Assembly: GCA_001897525.1 (NCBI GenBank)
Contig: MKTB01000017.1
Location: 452,869-516,868, forward strand
DNA length: 64,000 nucleotides
Direction of reading: 5' to 3'
From: Bacteroidetes bacterium 43-16
GTDB taxonomy: Bacteria; Bacteroidota; Bacteroidia; Chitinophagales; Chitinophagaceae
In this document: piece after piece, positions 25,649 to 34,522 of the stretch
How positions within the stretch are numbered: the first letter of the stretch is position 1
Layout: every line of letters starts with the position of its first letter
Notes under the pieces: generated by a model
What the model was told of the DNA's origin: nothing
What the model saw: only the letters and a program-made list of their open reading frames with translations
Databases searched by the model: none
Position numbers and translations under genes: made by a program

Positions 25649-25681
25649 AAACCTATAAGGTTTCAAAAACCTTATAGGTTT
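25649..25681. repeat. RAYT-type palindrome, copy 4
   Basis: Identical arms and CAA loop to copy 3, 93 bases further on, with unrelated sequence between. Confidence 0.85.
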
Positions 25682-25810
25682 TGAACTTCCCCAACTCTTC
25701 TGTATAAAGCTGGGCCTTGGTTTTTAGGAGTTTTTTTTACTCATCCAAAAAGAAAGGGTATTATACGAAATGAATTAATCACCTATAATTGATCATCTAT
25801 ATATTTAGCC

Positions 25811-26824
25811 CTATTGTTTGAATACTTCTTTTCTATGCCATTCCAGGTTTTCCTGTGCAGGTTGATATTGGGATTCTGTAGGTAAAAAAATAGGCCGGCC
25901 TTGCAGGTTATTCAAGCTGTAGGGATGTGCTTTATCTTCGTTAATATGCGAGGAAACGAGTACCCGGTAATGTTCATCAATACTGACCAGTCCCCGGTCA
26001 AAGGCACGGTGCAGGTTGGGACATAATGCAATGCCATTACTTACCTTATCATCGTGAGTGACCGCAAAGGGTATAATATGGCAGGCATCAATGAAATTGT
26101 ATCTAAAGGTAGTGCGCATACGCATTCCGGTCATAGCGCAGGTGTCCTTGTACAACCGGGGGATATATCGTTTAAACAGGCCGGAGCGTACAAATACATC
26201 TTCTTCGGTAACGAATGACAAATGCTTATATCTTACCTGTGGATCGTTGAGTACCAATGATTGTACCTCTTGATAAAAGCCGTCATTGATTTGCTTGTGT
26301 TGGTAATAACCAGCTTGTTCTTTCTCAAAATATGTGGATAGTATAGCAGCTCTTGCTATCGTTCTGTTTTCGACTTCTGCTAAGTGTAAAAACAGTTCAT
26401 CACGAAAAGCGCCAAATGCTACAGTATGGGATAATGCTTGTACGCTTTTAATAGGTGCATTGATCTGCAAGCCTGGATGTGGATATAAAGTCCAGAAGGA
26501 CTGCCCGGATACTTTCTCGGACTGCAGATAGTAGAAGGGTTGGGTAAAATCGGGCTGGTGGGCTGTAGGTACCAATAGCCGCCAGTTCTCCTGGAATAAA
26601 CCTACAAGATCAACGTTGACCTCAAACCGGTTTTTTAAAACAATACCTCTGTCTATCAACTCAATCAGGGTTAATAATAGTACTGGTTTATGTGGTGCCG
26701 GGCCATACCTGGTAACACCTCGTTTTAAATGGCAAAATGCATTGATGTATGGCTGAAAAGGGTTATCCATGGATTTTAAAGATAGTAAAGATGTTGTAAA
26801 AGAATCCAATTTTGGCATAAGCAT
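25811..26824 (-). CDS. HNH endonuclease, McrA-like restriction type
   Basis: About 337 residues. The C-terminal part (about 225-315) is an HNH_2-type nuclease: CAMTGMRMRTTFRYNFIDACHIIPF, then NGIALCPNLHRAFDRGL, which supplies the His-Asn-His metal site. The N-terminal part (about 20-170) resembles the accessory domain seen in putative type IV or modification-dependent restriction enzymes (YGPAPHKPVLLLTLIELIDRG). Several ATGs are near the N-terminus (residues 1, 3 and 19); MDNPFQPYINAFCHLKRG from residue 19 would also be a sensible start. Lies beside the transposase and TIR-STAND gene in a defence-like region. Confidence 0.82.
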   Translation of the reverse strand: MLMPKLDSFTTSLLSLKSMDNPFQPYINAFCHLKRGVTRYGPAPHKPVLLLTLIELIDRGIVLKNRFEVNVDLVGLFQENWRLLVPTAHQPDFTQPFYYLQSEKVSGQSFWTLYPHPGLQINAPIKSVQALSHTVAFGAFRDELFLHLAEVENRTIARAAILSTYFEKEQAGYYQHKQINDGFYQEVQSLVLNDPQVRYKHLSFVTEEDVFVRSGLFKRYIPRLYKDTCAMTGMRMRTTFRYNFIDACHIIPFAVTHDDKVSNGIALCPNLHRAFDRGLVSIDEHYRVLVSSHINEDKAHPYSLNNLQGRPIFLPTESQYQPAQENLEWHRKEVFKQ

Positions 26825-26975
26825 TTATACATACCCATAAAAATACTTCTAAGTACTACATTTTTTAATGTATGCTATAGGTTTGTTGCTTATGGGAATC
26901 TATAAGGGTAATTTGCAATACATGAGTTCTTATGTAGTATTGGTAGGAAAGGATCGGAATAAAAGCCAGCAATTG

Positions 26976-27395
26976 CTAGCAGTTCAGGAACACTCCTTGT
27001 GAAGTCCGGAACATTCGTTGTAAGGTCCGGAATACAGTTTGTAAGGTTCGGAACATCGCTTGTAAGGTCAGGAAAACCGTTTGTAAGGTCGGGAACATGA
27101 CTTGTAAGCTCCGGAATATCGCTTGTAAGGTCCGGAATATCGCTTGTAAGGTTGGGAACATTACTTGTAAGGTTCGGAAAACCGTTTGTAAGGTCGGGAA
27201 AACCGTTTGTAAGGTCGGGAATATCGCTTGTAAGGTTGGGAACATGACTTGTAAGGTTCGGAAAACCGTTTGTAAGGTTCGGAACATCGTTTGTAAGGTC
27301 GGGAACATGACTTGTAAGGCTCGGAATATCGTTTGTAAGGTTCGGAAAACCGCTTGTAGGGTCAGGAATATCTTTTGTAAGGTCCGGAAAACCAG
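26976..27395. repeat. 21-bp tandem repeat array, about 20 units
   Basis: The unit TTGTAAGGTCCGGAATATCGC (written in one form) recurs with exactly 21-base spacing from 26997 to 27375 (19 clear anchors) plus a diverged unit before. Position-specific variation (GGTC/GGTT, GGAA followed by CAT, TAT or AAC) makes several unit subtypes. Because 21 is a multiple of three, two opposite frames stay open: a heptad CKVRNIA pattern on + and FRTLQTV on -. No start-site context supports either as a gene. The flanks up to the HNH gene and the TIR gene are AT-rich and featureless. Confidence 0.9.
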
Positions 27396-27551
27396 CTTTT
27401 TGCTTAACTATTTATATGTTTAATAGAAAAAATACGGGAATTCCAGTATAGGATATTTATAAAGAGTAGAAGATATTTGTTGCATTAAATCAAGGGATTG
27501 GTTTAGAAATTACAAATGAAATGATTATTATTTACTGATTAACCTATAAAT

Positions 27552-29873
27552 ATGAATAGAGCTTTTTTATCACACAGTAGCAAACAAAAGCAGCTGGTAC
27601 AGCAAATTGCAAATAATTTAGGTAAAGCAAACTGTGTTTTTGACGAATTTGAGTTTGAATCAGGAATGCCACTTTTTGATGAGATAAAAAAAAGTATTGG
27701 ACAAAGTGATGTCTTTGTTTTATTTTTATCAGATGATGCATTAAATTCTGAATGGGTTAAATTAGAGATTACTGAAATTAAGAATTTAATAGATAATGGA
27801 TTAGATAAACAGTTCTTTCCAATTTTGATAGACAAATCTTTGGATGTTTCAAATGATGAACGAATTCCAAACTGGATAAAAAAATTTTTATTAAAACCAA
27901 TCTCTGAGCATTTTCTAATTACAAAGAAAATAAGGCAAAGACTCCTTGAATTGAGATTGGACACCAATCCGATTTTTAAAGCTAAGGCTAGTTTATTTGT
28001 AGGGAGGCAAGATTTATTTGATCAATTAGAGGCAAAAATTTATTCTTTATCTGAAATGAAGCCTAGATCAATTATTGTTTCTGGATTTGAGGGTATTGGT
28101 AGAAGAACATTTCTTAAAGAAGCTTTTTTAAGAGAAAAACGAATAAAAGATTTTTATTCACCAATATACATTACTCTTGATACAAAGGATAGCATAGAAG
28201 ATTTTATTCTTAAATTACAGGATTACAAAGGAGGGAATACAGCCGAATACCTAGATCAGCTTTCTCAAGTAGAGTTTGAGGAAAAGGTTTTGGAAGCAAA
28301 AAAGCTCCTAATAGCAGTAAAGAATTCGAATGAATATGTATTTATTATCGACTCTGGATGTATCGTAAAGCCTAATAAGCAATTAGCAGATTGGTTTTTA
28401 CAAATAATTGACAGCGAAGAATTCGACAATCTTTTTACACTAAATATTATTTCAAGATTTAGACCCTCAAATGAGTTAATTAGAGGTAATAAAGGTATAA
28501 TTCATTTTAATGTTTCGAATTTATCTGAAAAAGATACGGAAAAATTATTTGTTAAATATTATTCATTTCTTAAACTTGATCTAAAAACAGATCAGGCACA
28601 AGAAATTCTAAATGTTCTTAATGGTATTCCATCTCAAGTCCACTATGCTGTTGAAAGAATTAAGGATTTCGGTATCATTGAAACATTAAAGAAAAAAGAG
28701 GAGATAGTTGATTATGGAGAAACACAAGTTTATTATATGGTTGATAATATTAGGTCTAAAGGGAAATTCGCTTTTGATCTACTAGTTTTAATCTCAAACT
28801 TTGATTTTATAAGTTATGATTTTGTTTATTCCATTGTTGGTAAAACAGAAGAGGTTGATAATTTACTGGAAGACTTTTTCATTACTGGTGTTTTTGATTT
28901 AGTCGGAGCTAATAAAGAGTATATTAAAGTCCATTATCCAATTGCAGATTATTTAACCCGATCGAAAGCTAAGATTGACTCTTCATTTAAGCTTACATTA
29001 AAGCAGAAAATAAATAGTTTTATAAATGATGAGGGAAAAATTAAGGATTTTCAGGATGTTTCTGAACTATTACATAACATTAAAGGTGCAATAATTGCCA
29101 ATTATGATTTGCCGGACAAATACTATATTCCTTCATTTGTTTTGAAGACAATTGTAGAACTTTATTACTTGGAAAATTATTCAAGCGTTATAGCCCTTAT
29201 AGATAAAGTTCTTGAAAATTCCAGTCGAATTGATAAAGATCTTGTTAGAGAATTTAAATATTGGCTTTGCCTATCACTGGCCAGAAAAAAAGAGCCAAGG
29301 TTTGAATCTGAAGTGAAAAATATTGAAGGTGCAGATTATAACTATCTTTTTGGTTTTTATTTTAGAATTAACAAACAATTAGATAATGCAGAAACTTATT
29401 TAAAAGGAGCCCTTTTAAAAAATCCAGGTTTTCAAAGAGCAAAAAGAGAATTAGTAAATGTTTTGCTATTAAAATCAAATTTTAGCGAAGCATTAAGTAT
29501 GGCAAAGTCAAATTATGAGAATCAAAAGTTAAATGCATTTCATATTCAAGCATATTTTATTTCATTAACAAGAAAAAAATTCCTATCAAAAGAAGACAAA
29601 TTAATGATAGAAGAACTTCTTAAAAATATAGAGCGTAGTTCTGATTTTAGAGCTAAAGAAATAGCATCTGTTATGCAAGGAGAATATCTTTATTATGTTA
29701 AAAATGATAAAGCTAATTCAATCAGAACGTTGAGAGAATGTTTAGATAAAAATAAGAGTAAACACTATCCTAAAAAGGCTTTAAATGATATTTATAAAAG
29801 AGCTGATCTGATAATGATTGCTAACGAACTAAATTCAAAGTACAATAACGATGATGAGACATTTGACTATTAA
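27552..29873 (+). CDS. TIR-STAND NTPase-TPR protein, probable anti-phage defence
   Basis: 773 residues. Residues 1-about 130 are a TIR domain (FLSHSSKQK, then DEFEFESGMPLFDEIKKSI and the motif NSEWVKLE with candidate catalytic E72), which in bacterial defence proteins cleaves NAD+. Residues about 150-420 are a STAND-type NTPase with P-loop GFEGIGRRT (178-186; Arg where Lys is usual) and a Walker B-like YVFIIDSG. A winged-helix-like part follows, and the C-terminus (about 600-770) is helical repeats of TPR type, the likely sensor. The gene is far more AT-rich than its neighbours, indicating transfer. No partner gene adjoins it. Confidence 0.85.
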   Translation: MNRAFLSHSSKQKQLVQQIANNLGKANCVFDEFEFESGMPLFDEIKKSIGQSDVFVLFLSDDALNSEWVKLEITEIKNLIDNGLDKQFFPILIDKSLDVSNDERIPNWIKKFLLKPISEHFLITKKIRQRLLELRLDTNPIFKAKASLFVGRQDLFDQLEAKIYSLSEMKPRSIIVSGFEGIGRRTFLKEAFLREKRIKDFYSPIYITLDTKDSIEDFILKLQDYKGGNTAEYLDQLSQVEFEEKVLEAKKLLIAVKNSNEYVFIIDSGCIVKPNKQLADWFLQIIDSEEFDNLFTLNIISRFRPSNELIRGNKGIIHFNVSNLSEKDTEKLFVKYYSFLKLDLKTDQAQEILNVLNGIPSQVHYAVERIKDFGIIETLKKKEEIVDYGETQVYYMVDNIRSKGKFAFDLLVLISNFDFISYDFVYSIVGKTEEVDNLLEDFFITGVFDLVGANKEYIKVHYPIADYLTRSKAKIDSSFKLTLKQKINSFINDEGKIKDFQDVSELLHNIKGAIIANYDLPDKYYIPSFVLKTIVELYYLENYSSVIALIDKVLENSSRIDKDLVREFKYWLCLSLARKKEPRFESEVKNIEGADYNYLFGFYFRINKQLDNAETYLKGALLKNPGFQRAKRELVNVLLLKSNFSEALSMAKSNYENQKLNAFHIQAYFISLTRKKFLSKEDKLMIEELLKNIERSSDFRAKEIASVMQGEYLYYVKNDKANSIRTLRECLDKNKSKHYPKKALNDIYKRADLIMIANELNSKYNNDDETFDY

Positions 29874-30012
29874 TAATAATTTTTAAATATAGTAGTGAAT
29901 AATGTAAGTTGAAATAGGATTATTATTTTATTTCTTATAAAAGTTAAAGAAGTTAATGTAATTTCTCCATTTTTGAGGTATATAATTAATAATCGTTACC
30001 TAACTGTTCATA

Positions 30013-31005
30013 TTACCCCTCCCCCAACCTCTTCCTTAACAAACACAAAACCCCCAGTTCCTCCACAGAGAGCTGCTCATTGTTTTTGAGTAGTCTTTTT
30101 ACCGAACGGTTCATATTGGCTAAGGTGCGGCCCTGGGTGTAATGCGTGATCACCCGGGGGTCGATGTAGGAACTGCGCGCGATGGCCGGGGTATTGCCCA
30201 GCTTTTCGCTTACCGTCACCACGGCATCGCGGATATTTTTCTTCAATCGCTTCTGGTCTTCGGCCTCCACGGCACCGATCTCGTCCAGGGCCATAGCAGC
30301 GATCACGGTACCGGCCCAGGTACGGAAATCTTTGGCGGAGAACTCCTCGCCCATCGTCTCGCGGATATACTCGTTCAGGTCATTGCTCCGGATATCATGT
30401 AAATTATCTTCCTCATCCAGGTATTTAAAGATCTCATAGCCCGGCAGTTCGTCCAGCTCCTGTACGATCTTAGTCAGGCGTGCATCCATTATATGCTTTT
30501 CCTGGTCTTGTCCCGACTTGCCCCGGAAGCTAAAGATCATTTCATTGCCCCTGATCTCCAGGTGCTTGCTGCGTAGTGTGGTGAGCCCGTAGCTTTGATT
30601 GGCCTTTCGGTAGGATTCATTGCCGGGTCTGAAGAAGGCTGCATCCAGCAGGCGCACCATGGTAGCCAGTACCTTATCGCGGCTCAATTTACGTTTGCGT
30701 AAATGCTGACCCGTCACCCGGCGCATATGCTCGAGCTGCTTTGCAAAGCGGATGATGCGGTCAAACTTCAGCTCATCCTGCTGCTTGCGGTATTTAGGAT
30801 TGTAGATATATTGTTTACGGCCTTTGGCATCATAGCCCGTGGCTTGTACCTTGGCCCTCGGCGAGGTATTGATGCTGACCTGCTCCCAGGCCGGGGGGAT
30901 AACGAGAGATTTGAAAAACTCCTTCAATTGAGGATCTGATATAGGCTGACCCGAATTGTCGGTATAACTAAAGCCTTTCCCTTTTCTGATGCGCTGACAG
31001 ATCAT
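30013..31005 (-). CDS. DNA topoisomerase IB
   Basis: 330 residues, poxvirus-like bacterial type IB topoisomerase. Active-site segments: VRLLDAAFFRPGNESY (first Arg), LTTLRSKHLEI (Lys), KDFRTWAGT (Arg) and ARSSYIDPRVI (nucleophilic Tyr). It relaxes supercoils by a 3'-phosphotyrosine intermediate; scattered among bacteria and not essential. The strand-divergent neighbour is a beta-lactamase-fold hydrolase. Starts at MICQRIRKGKGF. Confidence 0.93.
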   Translation of the reverse strand: MICQRIRKGKGFSYTDNSGQPISDPQLKEFFKSLVIPPAWEQVSINTSPRAKVQATGYDAKGRKQYIYNPKYRKQQDELKFDRIIRFAKQLEHMRRVTGQHLRKRKLSRDKVLATMVRLLDAAFFRPGNESYRKANQSYGLTTLRSKHLEIRGNEMIFSFRGKSGQDQEKHIMDARLTKIVQELDELPGYEIFKYLDEEDNLHDIRSNDLNEYIRETMGEEFSAKDFRTWAGTVIAAMALDEIGAVEAEDQKRLKKNIRDAVVTVSEKLGNTPAIARSSYIDPRVITHYTQGRTLANMNRSVKRLLKNNEQLSVEELGVLCLLRKRLGEG

Positions 31006-31218
31006 AAATTATTCGCTTAAGTAATTGATTAAGTTATCTTTCGAACATAAATCTACACAGAAATGTTTTAAAAGAAAGTGAAATGTGTACAAAAAGAAGC
31101 GTAGCCGGAATCGAGCAGAAATGAAATAATGCGCTAATTTAGACCGGTTAAGTGCGCGGCGCTGTACCCTATAGATTTATGGGCCGCTTAAGACAGTATA
31201 AAAACGACTGAAACAATC

Positions 31219-32274
31219 ATGAAATACCTTTTTACACTTACCATATGTGCAATGGCCCTTTTGTGGACCAGCTGCCAGGGGACTGCCCGGGTCAAGGATG
31301 ACTATACCACAAAGATCGACAGTTTAATCAAGACTACAGAACCCCGGAGTTTTAATGGAGTAATCCTGATCCGGCAAAAGGGGGAAACCAAATATGCCAG
31401 GGCACAGGGCTTTGCAGATGTTAATCAAAAAACAGCCTTGAAGGTGGCAGATCAATTCTCTACCATGTCCATCGCCAAGCAATTTACCGCTGCTTTGATT
31501 TTGCAGCAAGTGGAAAAAGGTAGTATTGATTTGCAAGTGCCCATCCGCAAATACTTACCCGGTTTTAAGTATGCCTGGGCAGATTCCATTACCCTGCATC
31601 AATTGCTGAACCATACTTCCGGTCTGCAAAGCGATGATATGGACAAACCCCTGAAATTCAAACCCGGCAGTGCGTTCAGCTATTCCAATGTGGGCTATGC
31701 TGTAGCCGGCCTGGTCCTCGAACAGCAAAGTGGTCAGTCATTTGAAGCATTGGTCAGCGCTTTATTCAAGCAATGCCAGATGGTACACAGCTGCTACCCT
31801 TCTGTCCCCAATAGTAAACACTTAAGTAAAGGACATACGATCCAAAAAGACGGAACAGTGGTGCAACATGAAACTGTCCGTTTCGATGCGAGCCATTGTT
31901 TTGGCAGCCACCTGGTGGTTACCGTTCCCGACCTGGCAACATGGAATGACTACCTGCATGGCGGAAAATTATTAAAACCCGCTACTTATAAATTAATGTG
32001 CAGTTATGAGAAGACCAATGCCCATCCCCTTTTTGGCGACCAGGCCATTGGCTATGGCTATGGCCTGCGCATCAATGACCGGGACAGCATCCCGGAGCTC
32101 GGACATACGGGTTTTCACCCGGGCGAGGGCTTTACGGCCGTTAATCTATACTATCCCGGAACCCAAACGAGCATTATTGTTTTGGAAAATATAGCCAGCG
32201 AAAACTTTGAGATCGCCTATTATTTTGAACAGGAGATCCGCAAAATAGTGAAGGCAGGCAGCCTGCTGCGATAA
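31219..32274 (+). CDS. Class C beta-lactamase-fold serine hydrolase, lipoprotein
   Basis: 351 residues. Signal ends LLWTSC (lipobox Cys at residue 19). The three motifs of the serine beta-lactamase fold are seen: SIAK (nucleophile Ser), YSN in SYSNVGYAV, and HTG in LGHTGFHPGEGF. Such proteins are esterases, peptidases or penicillin-binding-like enzymes; true beta-lactamase activity cannot be assumed. Anchored in the envelope. Convergent with the XRE paralogue. Confidence 0.88.
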   Translation: MKYLFTLTICAMALLWTSCQGTARVKDDYTTKIDSLIKTTEPRSFNGVILIRQKGETKYARAQGFADVNQKTALKVADQFSTMSIAKQFTAALILQQVEKGSIDLQVPIRKYLPGFKYAWADSITLHQLLNHTSGLQSDDMDKPLKFKPGSAFSYSNVGYAVAGLVLEQQSGQSFEALVSALFKQCQMVHSCYPSVPNSKHLSKGHTIQKDGTVVQHETVRFDASHCFGSHLVVTVPDLATWNDYLHGGKLLKPATYKLMCSYEKTNAHPLFGDQAIGYGYGLRINDRDSIPELGHTGFHPGEGFTAVNLYYPGTQTSIIVLENIASENFEIAYYFEQEIRKIVKAGSLLR

Positions 32275-32300
32275 ATACAGGTTTGCCGGCACAGACCAGA

Positions 32301-32690
32301 TCAGGGGCGCTTCATTCTCTGTTCCAGTTTCCTGATGACAGCTTCCTTTTCTTGAAGCATCCGTTCATAAAGTTCTATGAGTTTATCTGCAGGATCGGAG
32401 GTGCATTGAATATTTTCGGCACGGGCATAGGCAATGGAGCCTTCATTAAAAGTATTAGATACAATGTTCATGCTTTGTTCCTCGTTGAAGTTTTGAAAAG
32501 CTGCCACAGGTATATTTAATGCGACAGATATTTTTTGGAGTATGGGTATCTCTATCATAGCACTTGATTCAAGTAATTCTACGGCTTCCGTATTCCAGTC
32601 CATGCCCAGCACCTCGGCCAGTATGGTTTGTGGCAGGCCCAGGCTTTCCCGGAAACGTTTTACATTGCGACCTTCATGTATACTACTCAT
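32301..32690 (-). CDS. XRE-family helix-turn-helix protein, paralogue of 11635-12093
   Basis: 129 residues. HTH at about 4-70 (HEGRNVKRFRESLGLPQTILAEVLG, close to the other protein's segment), then NFNEEQSMNIVSNTFNEGS, equivalent to NFDEEQALNIITNTFND, and a C-terminal coiled coil (ELYERMLQEKEAVIRKLEQ). The two proteins differ in the middle and keep the same architecture. No target is evident; the neighbouring dispersed repeat lies upstream. Confidence 0.82.
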   Translation of the reverse strand: MSSIHEGRNVKRFRESLGLPQTILAEVLGMDWNTEAVELLESSAMIEIPILQKISVALNIPVAAFQNFNEEQSMNIVSNTFNEGSIAYARAENIQCTSDPADKLIELYERMLQEKEAVIRKLEQRMKRP

Positions 32691-32838
32691 ATGATTATGG
32701 GTTGATCATAGGAGCAGTTTTAAAATTGTAGGAAGTGTAAGGTGATCAAAAATAATTAAATTATTAATCGCTGATAGATTTTGTAAGGGGATAAATTATT
32801 CCTTTTGCCGGGTAAAATATGCTTTCAGGGCGTTTCCT

Positions 32839-33005
32839 CATAAGATCAGGAGATGTCTCCACTCGCTATCGCTCGGTCGACATGACGGCACACGTTTCTA
32901 CAGGCGCAACAGGACAGCTTCCCGGTGCCACCCAAAGCGCGGTAGTTTATGGTTAGTTTACTTTAGGGAACAAAACAGGCAGTGATCACCCATCACCAAT
33001 CACCC
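32839..33005 (-). repeat. About 200-bp dispersed repeat, copy C (inverted)
   Basis: Reverse complement matches copies A and B at 20371-20775: GGTGATGGGTGATCACTGCCTG, the CTAACCATAAACTACCGCGC block and the GAGACATCTC end, with scattered substitutions. Occupies most of the gap between the XRE and anti-sigma genes; nothing else is seen there. Confidence 0.75.
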
Positions 33006-33027
33006 ATAAATAATTAACAATTATAAA

Positions 33028-33822
33028 TTAAGATACCGGCCCCATCACGTACAATTGAGTCAGGTCAGGCGAGGGACTACCTCCGGCCTTTTCAAGCGTG
33101 ATGGCAAAAGCCTCCGCATTAGGTATAGTAGACAATGCTTTACCAAGGTCCTGGCCGGGTGTGTACAAGCCCGCATCTACAGGCTGACCGTTCACCATGG
33201 CCCAGAGCTGGTATTGCCTGCCTTCCGGCGCTTTGGGCAGCGCTGCGGCATCGAGATATACTTGTTTGGTCTGCTCATTCCAGAAGACCAATGCATGTTC
33301 AGAAGGGTGAGTTTCAACACCTTTAAGGCGCACCACTTTCATTTCCGGTTTAGCCAGCATGGCAATCCGGCTTTCGGCAGCGGCAATTTCCAGGTCCTGC
33401 TGCTGCTGGCGACTGATGATTGTAGCCAGTTCGCGTTCTTTTTGTGTATTCTCCTGGTTATAATAGATATTAGCAGCAACACTCAATACCAGTAATACAG
33501 AAGCCGCCATTGCCCAGCCCTTCCAGGCCGTGCTTTTACGTGCTTCCATACGGGGCATTACAGGTTCTTCAACAGGTACACCGCCTCCGCCGGAAACTTC
33601 CGCTTCCAGCCTGCTCCATATTTTTTCCTTTAAGCCGGCAGAAGGACTTACTGCCAGGTGGCCTGCCATCAGTTCCAGCGATTGTTGCGCTTCGGTGATG
33701 GCCGCTTTTATCTCGGGAAAAGATTGTTGCATACAGTCCAGCATAGCAGCTTCCTCCGGGCTTGCAGTGCCCAGTACGTAGCTTTCAATAATGCCGGATG
33801 ATATGATATCCTGAGTGTTCAA
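33028..33822 (-). CDS. RskA-like anti-sigma factor
   Basis: 264 residues. Cytoplasmic N-terminal part (about 1-95), one membrane segment (about 99-118, WKGWAMAASVLLVLSVAANI), a coiled coil (about 120-155) and a periplasmic RskA domain with the characteristic PEGRQYQLWAMVNGQPVDAG. It binds and holds the neighbouring ECF sigma factor until released by proteolysis or an envelope signal. Encoded 24 bases downstream of the sigma factor on the same strand. Confidence 0.88.
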   Translation of the reverse strand: MNTQDIISSGIIESYVLGTASPEEAAMLDCMQQSFPEIKAAITEAQQSLELMAGHLAVSPSAGLKEKIWSRLEAEVSGGGGVPVEEPVMPRMEARKSTAWKGWAMAASVLLVLSVAANIYYNQENTQKERELATIISRQQQQDLEIAAAESRIAMLAKPEMKVVRLKGVETHPSEHALVFWNEQTKQVYLDAAALPKAPEGRQYQLWAMVNGQPVDAGLYTPGQDLGKALSTIPNAEAFAITLEKAGGSPSPDLTQLYVMGPVS

Positions 33823-33846
33823 AACTAAAAATGTATTATACTTTTA

Positions 33847-34395
33847 TTAATCATTAAAAAATGTTCTCAACTTCTTTAAGGCACTGCGCATGCGTGTCTT
33901 AACCGTGCCCAGGGGCATGCCCGTTTCTTCCGCGATCTCTGCCTGCGTATATCCTTCGAAATAAGCTTTGGAGATCAGGAGGGTATTTTCCTGGTCCAGC
34001 ACCCCCATCAGATCTTTCAGGTCCAGCCTGGCCGAAGCCGCCGGTTGAGAGAGTTCTGAGGAACCACTTTCATTATATACGATATTATCGATGGTTTGGT
34101 TTTGCAGTTGTTTTTTATGTCCTTTAGATTTCAGGGCATCCAGCGCGGTATTCCTGGCAATATTCAACATCCAGGTATATAGAGTGCCCTTTTGTTCATC
34201 AAAGCGGTCTATATACTTCCATATCTTCACAAAAGTTTCCTGCAGGATATCCTCGGCGCTTTCCTTAGGCGTGATCATTTGCATGATGACCCCGAGCAAT
34301 GCTGCCGAATAGGCATCATACAACAGGTCGAAGCCCTTTCGTTCCCGTCTGCGGAGCATGTCCGCCAGTGCTGCCTGATTGATAATGGAAGTCAA
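33847..34395 (-). CDS. ECF RNA polymerase sigma factor, SigK-like
   Basis: 182 residues with sigma region 2 (about 20-90, including DILQETFVKIWKYIDRFD and WMLNIARNTALD) and region 4 (about 125-180, with YTQAEIAEETGMPLGTVKTRMRSAL). The RskA-type anti-sigma partner follows. In mycobacteria the SigK/RskA pair controls the fasciclin proteins MPT70/MPT83, and a fasciclin gene lies just across from this pair, so regulation of 34523-35760 is plausible (inference). Confidence 0.9.
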   Translation of the reverse strand: MTSIINQAALADMLRRRERKGFDLLYDAYSAALLGVIMQMITPKESAEDILQETFVKIWKYIDRFDEQKGTLYTWMLNIARNTALDALKSKGHKKQLQNQTIDNIVYNESGSSELSQPAASARLDLKDLMGVLDQENTLLISKAYFEGYTQAEIAEETGMPLGTVKTRMRSALKKLRTFFND

Positions 34396-34522
34396 AAAAA
34401 TGATTTAGATACGGCACAAATGTAAAGGAAATGAATGAGATATGCTATAAATAAACAAAAAAAATACCTTAAGGCAATCTATACGCTTCCGGCTGTCGTA
34501 TATATTTCAAAACGTCTTAATT

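Noticed and set aside
26976-27395. CRISPR array
   Set aside because: Contiguous 21-bp units with no spacers of unrelated sequence, and no cas genes nearby.
26976-27423. Heptad-repeat proteins on both strands of the 21-bp array
   Set aside because: Openness is a consequence of the 21-base period; no start or ribosome site and the two frames cannot both be real.
31219-32274. Antibiotic beta-lactamase
   Set aside because: The SxxK, YxN and HTG motifs define the fold only; many such lipoproteins are esterases or peptidases.
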